Assembly: GCA_020439725.1 (NCBI GenBank)
Contig: JAGQSE010000053.1
Coordinates: forward strand, 1-6,289
Length of the DNA: 6,289 bases
DNA from: Acidobacteriota bacterium
GTDB lineage: Bacteria; Acidobacteriota; Thermoanaerobaculia; Multivoradales; JAHZIX01
Direction: 5' to 3'
The position numbers were made by a program, and so were the translations under genes. Positions 1 to 4,726 of this stretch are shown here, one piece after another. The notes under the pieces are model-generated. The model ran no database searches. It saw only the letters and a program-made list of their open reading frames with translations, and was not told the DNA's origin. Numbering within the stretch: position 1 is the stretch's first letter; each line of letters opens with the position of its first letter.

Positions 1-284
1 GCAGCGGCATGGAGCTGGCGCGCCCGTCGGTAGTAGCCGAGCCCCGACCAGCGGGCTAGGACGTCTTCGACCGGAGCCTCGGCCAGGGAGCTCACCGTCG
101 GGAAGCGCTCGAGAAAGCGCTCGTAGAACGGGATGACCGTCTCGACCCGCGTCTGCTGGAGCATGATCTCCGACACCCAGACGCGATAGGGGTCCGTGTT
201 CTGGCGCCAGGGTAGCTCGCGGCGATGCCGGTCATACCAGGTCAGGAGGAGACGTTGGTCGTCGCCAACAAACCGAACGGTCAT
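1..284 (-). CDS. mutY: A/G-specific adenine glycosylase MutY, N-terminal part (runs off the window start)
   Basis: MutY removes adenine mispaired with 8-oxoguanine or guanine, the first step of base-excision repair of oxidative damage. Only the first 94 codons are present. The ATG is at 282-284 read on the - strand. The visible protein has LPWR at residues 24-27, DPYRVWVSEIMLQQTRV at 31-47 and the WSGLGYYRRARQLH block at 79-92, all hallmarks of the MutY family. E39 in the SEIMLQQT motif corresponds to the catalytic Glu (E37 of E. coli). The catalytic Asp, the 4Fe-4S cluster cysteines and the C-terminal NUDIX-like domain would lie beyond position 1 and cannot be checked. A GAGG sequence ten bases before the ATG may be the ribosome site, although the spacing is a little long. 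The gene is divergent from dnaA and shares its 600-bp upstream region. Related Nth/EndoIII enzymes lack this LPWR/MLQQT combination, so MutY is strongly preferred. Confidence 0.95.
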   Translation of the reverse strand, partial: MTVRFVGDDQRLLLTWYDRHRRELPWRQNTDPYRVWVSEIMLQQTRVETVIPFYERFLERFPTVSSLAEAPVEDVLARWSGLGYYRRARQLHAA

Positions 285-390
285 TCTGGCCGATCCTCGA
301 GGTCGCCGGCCGAATCGACATGCCTAAGTGGCAGAGGCCTCAACGGCAGCACCGTGGCAGTGCGGCGGACACTTCTTGGCAGGAGGCGAT

Positions 391-417
391 GGGACGCCGG
401 GGATCGGGGAAGCGGGG
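391..417 (+). other. Canonical G-quadruplex motif
   Basis: Four G-runs occur with short loops: GGG at 391-393, GGGG at 399-402, GGGG at 406-409 and GGGG at 414-417, with loops of 5, 3 and 4 bases. This satisfies the common rule of four runs of at least three G separated by 1-7 bases. Two further runs follow at 435-437 and 443-447, so the whole 381-450 stretch is G-biased on the + strand. Whether it folds in vivo is unknown. It lies on the mutY side of the divergent region. Confidence 0.6.
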
Positions 418-470
418 TGCGAGTTCGAGGAGATGGGAGAACGGGGGAGGTTCCGTCGTTCGGTTGGTCT

Positions 471-495
471 TTTCTAGGGTCTACCCCTGTAGAAA
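471..495. repeat. Short inverted repeat TTTCTA / TAGAAA
   Basis: The arms TTTCTA (471-476) and TAGAAA (490-495) are perfect reverse complements. Inside them GGG (477-479) can pair with CCC (484-486), leaving a small bulge. A competing fold pairs CCCCT (484-488) with AGGGG (495-499). No T-run follows on either strand, so this does not look like an intrinsic terminator. It could be an operator or a fortuitous structure. Confidence 0.35.
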
Positions 496-527
496 GGGGA
501 ATTTGGGTCAGCTCGTTCTTGGTGGGT

Positions 528-541
528 GATCTTGAAAGATC
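528..541. repeat. Operator-like palindrome GATCTT-ga-AAGATC
   Basis: Perfect 6-bp arms lie at 528-533 and 536-541 around a two-base centre. The size and symmetry resemble the binding site of a dimeric regulator, but no known regulon motif is recognised and no second copy is seen in the window. It lies about 200 bp upstream of the proposed dnaA promoter. Confidence 0.3.
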
Positions 542-573
542 TCTCGAACGGTGTGTTTCGATCTGGTTGGAGG

Positions 574-589
574 AACCTCCCCCGAGGTT
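574..589. repeat. Hairpin AACCTC-cccc-GAGGTT
   Basis: A perfect 6-bp stem (574-579 with 584-589) closes a four-base C loop. The left arm also belongs to an overlapping GGAGG/CCTCC palindrome at 569-580. No T-tract follows on either strand, so its role is unclear. Confidence 0.3.
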
Positions 590-742
590 GCTCTCTCTGT
601 TACCCACTTCTTATGCAATCCATGTGCCAGGCAAGAGCGGCTCAAACCATCTCGAGGATCTTTCGGCCCAGACGATATTCTTGTCCTTGAAAGAGCACCT
701 CCGGCAACCTCGTCTATGTACGGGACGTGAGCTCTCGACCCC

Positions 743-770
743 TTGAGCCGCTTTCTCCCTGTGCTAACAT
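743..770 (+). promoter_or_regulatory. Probable dnaA promoter with extended -10
   Basis: TTGAGC (743-748) resembles a -35 element, with four of six consensus positions. It is separated by 16 bp from TAACAT (765-770), also four of six. The -10 is preceded by TG and one base (762-764), an extended -10 arrangement. Transcription would begin near 777 and give a leader of about 108 bases to the dnaA ATG. The DnaA boxes at 832-862 lie downstream of the start point, where bound DnaA could block RNA polymerase. The call rests on sequence alone. Confidence 0.5.
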
Positions 771-779
771 CAGAGCTTC

Positions 780-825
780 GTCGGGCAGGCCCCCGACCCC
801 CTCTCTCCAGACCGCTGGAACGGTC
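780..825 (+). other. Two tandem GC-rich hairpins in the dnaA leader
   Basis: The first hairpin pairs GTCGGG (780-785) with CCCGAC (792-797) around a six-base loop. The second pairs GACCG (810-814) with CGGTC (821-825), also around a six-base loop. The second is followed six bases later by TTTT (832-835), which is too far and too short for a convincing intrinsic terminator. Both would be near the 5' end of the predicted dnaA transcript. Confidence 0.4.
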
Positions 826-831
826 GGCTCC

Positions 832-862
832 TTTTCCACAGCTTGTGGAAAAACTGTGGATT
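832..862. promoter_or_regulatory. DnaA-box cluster before dnaA, including a perfect inverted pair
   Basis: TTTTCCACA (832-840, + orientation) and TGTGGAAAA (844-852, - orientation) form a perfect 9-bp inverted pair separated by three bases. Each differs from the consensus TTATCCACA at one position. A third, weaker site, TGTGGATTC (855-863, - orientation), matches seven of nine positions. The cluster ends 22 bases before the dnaA ATG and lies inside the predicted leader. Known DnaA autoregulation in other bacteria uses boxes at the dnaA promoter, so repression of dnaA is likely. It may also be the upstream half of a bipartite oriC. Confidence 0.75.
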
Positions 863-884
863 CTCTGCCCTTGACGACGCCGCC

Positions 885-2165
885 ATGACACAAACTCTCT
901 GGGCGCTGCTCCAGAAGGAATTGCAGCTTCAACTCGACCCAGAAGAATTCGCGACCTGGATAAAGCCCCTCAAGGTCCGCTCCGAGCACAGCGACCGCCT
1001 GATCCTCTCGGCTCCCAACGCCCGTTTCGTCCACACCCTCGAAGGTAGCTACCGCGGCCTCTTCGATGGCGCCGCCACGCGCGCCAAGGGCGCGTCCTTC
1101 CGGGTCCTCTTCGCCCTCGATGACGAGGATGAAGGGGCTGCGCCCGACCAGCCGCGATTCGACCCGAAATACACCTTCGAGACCTTCGTCGTCGGCAGCT
1201 CGAACCAGTTCGCCCACGCCGCCGCCCAAGCGGTGGCCGAGAGCCCCTCGCACAGCTACAACCCGCTCTTCCTCTATGGCGGGGTCGGTCTCGGCAAGAC
1301 CCACCTGCTCCACGCCATCGGCCACAAGATCCTCCGGGACCACAGCCACCTGCGCGTCATGTACCTGGCGGCCGAGCAATTCGTCAACGAGCTGATCAAC
1401 TCGATCCGCTTCGACCGCATGCCCGACTTCCGGGACCGCTACCGCAACATCGACGTGCTCTTGATCGACGACATCCAGTTCATCGCCAACAAGGAGCGGA
1501 CGCAGGAGGAGTTCTTCCACACCTTCAACACGCTCTACACCAGCCAGAAGCAGATCATCCTGTCGTCGGACGCCACACCACGAAAGATACCGACCCTCGA
1601 AGAACGGCTCAGAAGCCGCTTCCAGTGGGGGCTCATCGCGGATATCCAGCCACCGGATCTCGAGACCAAGGTGGCGATCCTCAGGCGCAAGGCGGACTCC
1701 GAGGGTATCGACCTCGAAGACCCGGTGGCGGAGTTCATCGCCCGCCAGGTGCGTTCGAACATCCGCGAGCTCGAGGGGCTCCTGACCCGGGTCCTCGCCT
1801 TCTCCTCGCTGACCGCCAAGCCGGTCACCGTCGAGCTGGCGCGCGAGACCCTCAAGGACATCCTGCCCACCGAGGACCGACGCTCGGCGGCGGCGGAGAT
1901 CATCAAGTACGTCGCCCGTCACTACGGACTCAAGGTGAGCGAGATCAAGAGCCGCAACAACTCGCGGCAGATCGTCTTCCCGCGCAAGGTAGCGATGTTC
2001 CTGCTGCGCCAGGTGACGGACCTCTCCTACCCGGAGATCGGCAAGCTGTTCAACGACAAGCATCACTCGACGGTCATCGCCGCGGTCAAGGACATCGAGC
2101 AGTCACGGACCTCGGACCCGGACCTCGACCAGACCCTGCGGACCATCCAGGACCACTTCGCCTGA
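885..2165 (+). CDS. dnaA: Chromosomal replication initiator protein DnaA
   Basis: DnaA is the AAA+ ATPase that binds DnaA boxes and melts the origin so that helicase can be loaded. The protein has 426 residues. Domain I (about 1-79) shows LWALLQKEL and FATWIKPL. Domain II is only a short acidic linker (about 80-92). Domain III carries Walker A GGVGLGKT at 132-139, Walker B VLLIDDIQF at 191-199, sensor 1 near ILSSD (225-229), the arginine finger in RLRSRF (241-246) and sensor 2 in NIRELEG (292-298). Domain IV, which binds DNA, contains KSRNNSRQ at 355-362 and the signature DKHHSTV at 391-397. I chose the ATG at 885. An in-frame TTG at 843 would add 14 residues unlike any DnaA N-terminus, encoded by the DnaA boxes themselves. 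No clear Shine-Dalgarno sequence precedes 885, so translation may be weak or depend on leader structure. It is followed by an origin-like spacer and then dnaN. Confidence 0.98.
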   Translation: MTQTLWALLQKELQLQLDPEEFATWIKPLKVRSEHSDRLILSAPNARFVHTLEGSYRGLFDGAATRAKGASFRVLFALDDEDEGAAPDQPRFDPKYTFETFVVGSSNQFAHAAAQAVAESPSHSYNPLFLYGGVGLGKTHLLHAIGHKILRDHSHLRVMYLAAEQFVNELINSIRFDRMPDFRDRYRNIDVLLIDDIQFIANKERTQEEFFHTFNTLYTSQKQIILSSDATPRKIPTLEERLRSRFQWGLIADIQPPDLETKVAILRRKADSEGIDLEDPVAEFIARQVRSNIRELEGLLTRVLAFSSLTAKPVTVELARETLKDILPTEDRRSAAAEIIKYVARHYGLKVSEIKSRNNSRQIVFPRKVAMFLLRQVTDLSYPEIGKLFNDKHHSTVIAAVKDIEQSRTSDPDLDQTLRTIQDHFA

Positions 2166-2223
2166 GCCCGATGCCCGCCTCGACGAGCTGTGGAGAAACC
2201 CCGCGGAGGCTGTGCGGAGAAGC

Positions 2224-2257
2224 TGTGGAAAACCACCCCCCCGCCGCCTTTTCCACG
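2224..2257. repeat. Inverted DnaA-box pair flanking a C-rich loop
   Basis: GTGGAAAA (2225-2232) and TTTTCCAC (2249-2256) are perfect 8-bp reverse complements. Both are parts of DnaA boxes. The 16 bases between them are almost all C and include a run of seven C at 2236-2242. The arrangement echoes the closer inverted pair in front of dnaA. At RNA level it could also form a hairpin at the end of the dnaA transcript, though without a T-tract at the 3' side. Confidence 0.5.
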
Positions 2258-2337
2258 TTGACCCACAGCTCTTCCACAGCCGCTTCCCGTCCTCCTGTGG
2301 AAAGCGTAACTTGCCTGTCACGAGATACTTGGACCAC

Positions 2338-2371
2338 TTTTCCGCAGATCCACAGCGCCTACTACTTCGTA
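2338..2371 (+). promoter_or_regulatory. DnaA box - GC spacer - DnaA-trio unwinding element
   Basis: Two abutting boxes (TTTTCCGCA 2338-2346 and AGATCCACA 2346-2354) are followed by the GC-rich spacer GCGC (2355-2358) and then CTA CTA CTT at 2359-2367. On the lower strand this reads 3'-GAT GAT GAA-5', matching the DnaA-trio consensus 3'-[G/A]A[T/A]-5'. AT-rich DNA follows immediately. In Bacillus subtilis such a module loads DnaA from the double-stranded boxes onto one strand to open the origin. The match here is by eye and includes two exact GAT trios plus one GAA. Confidence 0.6.
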
Positions 2372-2377
2372 CGGCTA

Positions 2378-2386
2378 TGGTATATT
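2378..2386 (+). promoter_or_regulatory. dnaN promoter, extended -10 (TGG-TATATT)
   Basis: TATATT (2381-2386) matches the -10 consensus at five of six positions and is preceded by TG plus one base (2378-2380). No good -35 is present 17 bp upstream (CCTACT at 2358-2363), as is typical of extended -10 promoters. Transcription would begin near 2393, leaving a leader of only about 20 bases before the dnaN ATG. The element lies inside the AT-rich unwinding segment of the origin. Confidence 0.5.
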
Positions 2387-2402
2387 CACCCTTCTTTTCA
2401 AC

Positions 2403-2410
2403 GGAGAAGG
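2403..2410 (+). promoter_or_regulatory. dnaN ribosome binding site
   Basis: GGAGAAGG lies just before the dnaN ATG. Its GGAG part (2403-2406) leaves an 8-base gap to the start codon at 2415, a normal Shine-Dalgarno spacing, and supports that start. Confidence 0.75.
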
Positions 2411-2414
2411 CCCT

Positions 2415-3524
2415 ATGGAAATCCGTCTCGATCGCGCTGAGTTCCTGACCGAGCTGGCCCCCATGCAGGGCATCGTCGAGCGCAAGAGCACGATCCCCGT
2501 TCTCTCCCATCTGAAGCTCCAAGCGCGGGACGGCAAGCTCCACCTCGCGGCCACCGATCTCGACGTCAGCCTGACCTCATGGTGCGAGGCCGACGTCGCC
2601 CTCGAAGGCGGCATCGCCGTCCAGGCCAAGAAGTTCATGGAGATCATCCGGTCGCTGCGCGGCGAAGAGGTGGCCCTGACCCTCGAGGAGCCCAAGGAGC
2701 TCACGATCACCGCCGAGAGCTCGCGCTTCAAGATCCACGGCTTGGCGCCGGAGGACTTTCCGACCCTCCCCGAGGTCGACGAGGCGAGCAGCGTCGAGAT
2801 CCCGTTCAAGGATCTCAAGCGGATGATCTCGAAGGTGATTTTCGCCATCTCCGCCGACGAGTCGCGCTTCCAGCTCAACGGTGCGCTGCTCAAGATCAAG
2901 CCCGAGTCCCTGGAGCTCGTCGCCACCGACGGACACCGCCTGGCGGTGGTCGAGGCGGACCTCGAGGGCGCACCGGCCACCGACGGCGAGCCACCCTCGG
3001 TGCTGGTGCCGCGCAAGGCCCTCCAGGAGCTCCAGCGCTTCGACGGCAAGGGCGACGTGGCATATCGCCGCGGCGCTCACCACCTGTCCTTCCGGCTCGG
3101 CCGGCGCGAGCTCATCTGCCGCATCCTCGAGGGCACCTTTCCCGACTACGAACGGGTCATCGCCACCGACAACGACAAGCAGGTGGTGTTCGACACCCGC
3201 CGTCTGCTCGAGTCGGTGCAGCGCGTGGCGCTCTTGACCGGCGACCGGGCGCGCGGGGTCCGGATGAGCTTCGCCCCAGGGCAGCTGGTGATCTCCGCCG
3301 CCAACCCGGATCTCGGCGAGGCCTCCGAGGAGATCCTTTGCGACTACGACGGGACGAGCTTCCAGCTGGGGCTCAACCCCGACTACGTCTCGCAGTTCCT
3401 CGCCGCCGTCGAGACCGACTCGGTACGCCTCGACCTCAAGGACGAGAACAGCCAGTGTGTGGGGCACCCGGTGGACGGCGCCGATCGCCGCTACCTGTGC
3501 GTCATCATGCCGATGCGTCTCTGA
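2415..3524 (+). CDS. dnaN: DNA polymerase III beta sliding clamp
   Basis: The beta clamp is a ring-shaped homodimer that encircles DNA and tethers polymerase III and other replication and repair proteins. The product has 369 residues, the normal length, and begins MEIRLDRAEFL. The three tandem clamp folds are visible: the first with STIPVLSHLKL at 25-35 and ATDLDVSL at 46-53, the second with RFQLNGALL at 151-159 and ATDGHRLAVVE at 170-180, and the third starting near 255. GTFPDYERVI at 240-249 is typical of the interface around domains 2 and 3. The C-terminus VIMPMRL is the conserved end that helps form the binding pocket for clamp-binding peptides. The start is fixed by a good Shine-Dalgarno sequence and by alignment with clamp N-termini. 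Its own promoter lies in the origin segment upstream. RecF follows after a very short gap, so the two are likely cotranscribed. Nothing in the protein looks unusual. Confidence 0.98.
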   Translation: MEIRLDRAEFLTELAPMQGIVERKSTIPVLSHLKLQARDGKLHLAATDLDVSLTSWCEADVALEGGIAVQAKKFMEIIRSLRGEEVALTLEEPKELTITAESSRFKIHGLAPEDFPTLPEVDEASSVEIPFKDLKRMISKVIFAISADESRFQLNGALLKIKPESLELVATDGHRLAVVEADLEGAPATDGEPPSVLVPRKALQELQRFDGKGDVAYRRGAHHLSFRLGRRELICRILEGTFPDYERVIATDNDKQVVFDTRRLLESVQRVALLTGDRARGVRMSFAPGQLVISAANPDLGEASEEILCDYDGTSFQLGLNPDYVSQFLAAVETDSVRLDLKDENSQCVGHPVDGADRRYLCVIMPMRL

Positions 3525-3546
3525 CCTGCGGCACGTCATCCCCGCC

Positions 3547-4602
3547 TTGCTCGCCGAGCTCGCTGCCGACCGCTTCAGGAACCTCGCGCCGCTCCGGTGG
3601 CGGCCCGGAGCCGGCTCCCACCTGCTCCTCGGTGGCAACGGCGCCGGCAAGACCAGCATCCTCGAGGCGATGTACCTCGTCGCCACGACGCGGAGCTTTC
3701 GTACCGCACAGCTCGCCGATTGCTGTCGTCACGGCAGCGACTCGTTCCGCCTCGCCGCCGAGGTCGAGGCGGCGGCCCGGGTGCGTCTCGAGGTCGTCTG
3801 GAGCGCGGGACAACGGACCCGCGCGGTCAACGGCCATGGCACCAGCCTCGCCGAGCATCTCGAGGTGTTGCCCGTCGTCGCCTGGACCGCTGAACAGGGG
3901 GAGCTCTTGACCGGAGCTCCGGAGGTCCGCCGGCGTTTCCTCGACCGTGGGGTGATCGGTACCCGCCCCGCTGCCCTCGCCACCCTCACCCGCTATCGCC
4001 GGGTTCTGGCCCAAAAGCGGCAGCTGCTCCAACACGGCGGTTCGGGGCTCGCCACCTGGAACGAGCTCCTCGCCACCGCCGCGGCGGAGCTCATCGCGCT
4101 CCGCCGCGCCTATGTCGCGCAGCTCGGCGAGGCCTTCCGCACCGTTCTCGGCGAGGCCGGGCTGGCCTTTCCCAAGGTCGAGCTGCGCTACCGCCCCTCC
4201 CCGCGGCGCGGCAATGGGGGAGCGGAGGACATCCTCGCCGCCCTCGAGCGTGCAGAGCCTCGCGAACGCCAGCGCCGCATGCCGCTTCTGGGACCGCATC
4301 GCGACGACCTGGTCATCGCCTGGGCGGATCACCAGCTGCGCCGGGTGGCCTCCGCCGGTGAGAGGAAGGCGGTGGGGCTTTGTCTTCTCGGAGCCCACGG
4401 ACGGGTGCTCGCCGAGCTCGGCCATGCCCCCCTCTACCTGCTCGACGACGCCGACACCGAGCTCGCGCCGACGACCCTCGAGGCGGTTTGGCGGATCTTC
4501 GCGGGTGCCGGCCAGCTCTTCGCCACCTCGAACCGCGATGACGTGTGGCGCGGCGTCGGCTTTGATCGGCGCTGGTCCGTGAGCGCGGGAGGCGTTTCTT
4601 GA
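3547..4602 (+). CDS. recF: DNA replication and repair protein RecF
   Basis: RecF is an SMC/ABC-type ATPase that, with RecO and RecR, loads RecA on gapped DNA and helps restart stalled forks. From the TTG at 3547 the protein has 351 residues. It shows DRFRNL at 8-13, Walker A GGNGAGKTS at 29-37, RRRFLDRGV at 128-136, GPHRDDL at 249-255, an ABC signature SAGERK at 269-274 and Walker B LYLLDD at 296-301. The following D-loop reads TELA (304-307), where RecF proteins usually have SELD. The start is uncertain: TTG 3547 gives an N-terminus like that of other RecF proteins, whereas an in-frame GTG at 3457 would add 30 unrelated residues inside dnaN. No Shine-Dalgarno sequence precedes 3547. The gap to the dnaN stop is 22 bases, so translational coupling to dnaN is likely. 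A terminator-like dyad follows downstream. Confidence 0.95.
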   Translation: MLAELAADRFRNLAPLRWRPGAGSHLLLGGNGAGKTSILEAMYLVATTRSFRTAQLADCCRHGSDSFRLAAEVEAAARVRLEVVWSAGQRTRAVNGHGTSLAEHLEVLPVVAWTAEQGELLTGAPEVRRRFLDRGVIGTRPAALATLTRYRRVLAQKRQLLQHGGSGLATWNELLATAAAELIALRRAYVAQLGEAFRTVLGEAGLAFPKVELRYRPSPRRGNGGAEDILAALERAEPRERQRRMPLLGPHRDDLVIAWADHQLRRVASAGERKAVGLCLLGAHGRVLAELGHAPLYLLDDADTELAPTTLEAVWRIFAGAGQLFATSNRDDVWRGVGFDRRWSVSAGGVS

Positions 4603-4618
4603 GACCTCCTCCGGTGGC

Positions 4619-4637
4619 CTGCCCACGCCATGGGCGG
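4619..4637 (+). other. Small hairpin after recF
   Basis: GCCCA (4621-4625) pairs with TGGGC (4631-4635), extended by a wobble pair and one C-G pair. No T-run follows, so on its own it is a poor intrinsic terminator. It sits 16 bases after the recF stop and could protect the 3' end of the dnaN-recF transcript. Confidence 0.3.
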
Positions 4638-4656
4638 TGCCCCGTCTAAGCTACTG

Positions 4657-4708
4657 AAAAACCGGCACCTACGAGTGACCCGCCGGGGTGCAAAAATGGC
4701 CGGTTTTT
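4657..4708. terminator. Terminator-like dyad between recF and gyrB
   Basis: AAAAACCGGC (4657-4666) and GCCGGTTTTT (4699-4708) are perfect 10-base reverse complements around a 32-base loop. Inside, GCACC (4665-4669) can alternatively pair with GGTGC (4687-4691). The A and T tracts on the two sides give either strand a stem ending in U residues, so termination in both directions is conceivable. The long loop is atypical for an intrinsic terminator. The right arm abuts the -10 of the proposed gyrB promoter, so an operator is an alternative. Confidence 0.45.
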
Positions 4709-4716
4709 GCTATGAT
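4688..4716 (+). promoter_or_regulatory. Probable gyrB promoter, extended -10 (TGC-TATGAT)
   Basis: TATGAT (4711-4716) matches the -10 consensus at five of six positions and has TG plus one base directly before it (4708-4710). GTGCAA (4688-4693), 17 bp upstream, is a weak -35 with three of six matches. The spacer contains AAAAA, GGCCGG and TTTTT. Transcription would begin near 4723, giving gyrB its own promoter and a leader of about 236 bases. This is the strongest -10 seen in the window. Confidence 0.6.
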
Positions 4717-4726
4717 CTAAAAGTTC

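Larger units (their letters stand above)
285..884. other. Non-coding divergent region between mutY and dnaA
   Basis: This 600-bp stretch has no convincing gene on either strand. The open frames across it translate to low-complexity Arg/Ser/Gly-rich sequence with no recognisable family. In particular there is no rpmH or rnpA, which sit beside dnaA in many bacteria. The left third (381-450) is G-rich on the + strand. The middle (470-590) contains several short palindromes. The right third carries the probable dnaA promoter, leader hairpins and DnaA boxes, described separately. I see no clear -35/-10 pair for mutY; the best -35-like hexamer on the - strand is TTGAGG at 343-338, with no good -10 at the right distance. 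The region probably contains one arm of a bipartite origin together with the promoters of both flanking genes. Confidence 0.7.
2166..2402. other. Probable oriC: DnaA-box array in the dnaA-dnaN spacer
   Basis: This spacer holds at least eight DnaA-box-like 9-mers. On the - orientation they are 2189-2197 (TGTGGAGAA), 2224-2232 (TGTGGAAAA) and 2296-2304 (TGTGGAAAG). On the + orientation they are 2249-2257 (TTTTCCACG), 2259-2267 (TGACCCACA), 2270-2278 (TCTTCCACA), 2338-2346 (TTTTCCGCA) and 2346-2354 (AGATCCACA). Most match seven or eight of the nine positions of TTATCCACA. The right end, 2360-2402, is the AT-richest stretch noticed in the window (26 of 43 bases are A/T) and would be the unwinding element. 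Position beside dnaA, box density and the adjacent AT-rich segment together identify an origin. The exact limits are inferred, and the array may act with the boxes at 832-862. Confidence 0.85.

Noticed and set aside
600..608. TTACCCACT as a further DnaA box
   Set aside because: Seven of nine matches but isolated, lacking the terminal A, and far from both clusters; expected by chance.
285..742. tRNA, rpmH/rnpA or small RNA gene in the divergent region
   Set aside because: No cloverleaf, no MKRTYQP-like peptide on either strand and no terminator with a T-run; nothing supports a gene.
225..746. 173-codon open frame on the + strand in the mutY-dnaA region
   Set aside because: Begins antisense inside mutY, has low-complexity Arg/Ser/Gly sequence, no known domain and no ribosome site; also overlaps the proposed dnaA -35.
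843..884. Upstream TTG start for dnaA
   Set aside because: Adds 14 residues encoded by the DnaA boxes and unlike DnaA N-termini; the ATG at 885 gives the canonical start.
714..2066. 450-codon open frame on the - strand opposite dnaA
   Set aside because: Antisense shadow produced by strong GC bias in the third codon position; its translation is low-complexity (Val/Leu/Glu/Asp/Gly-rich) while the + strand is unmistakable DnaA.
2211..2220. TGTGCGGAGA as a DnaA box in the oriC spacer
   Set aside because: Needs a one-base insertion to match the consensus, so it was not counted.
3457..3546. GTG start for recF inside dnaN
   Set aside because: Adds 30 residues (Cys/Ser/Arg/Thr-rich) with no counterpart in RecF; TTG 3547 fits the family N-terminus.
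2577..3686. 369-codon open frame on the - strand opposite dnaN
   Set aside because: Antisense shadow of the beta-clamp gene; no recognisable domain.
3505..4626. 373-codon open frame on the - strand opposite recF
   Set aside because: Antisense shadow; all RecF motifs are on the + strand.
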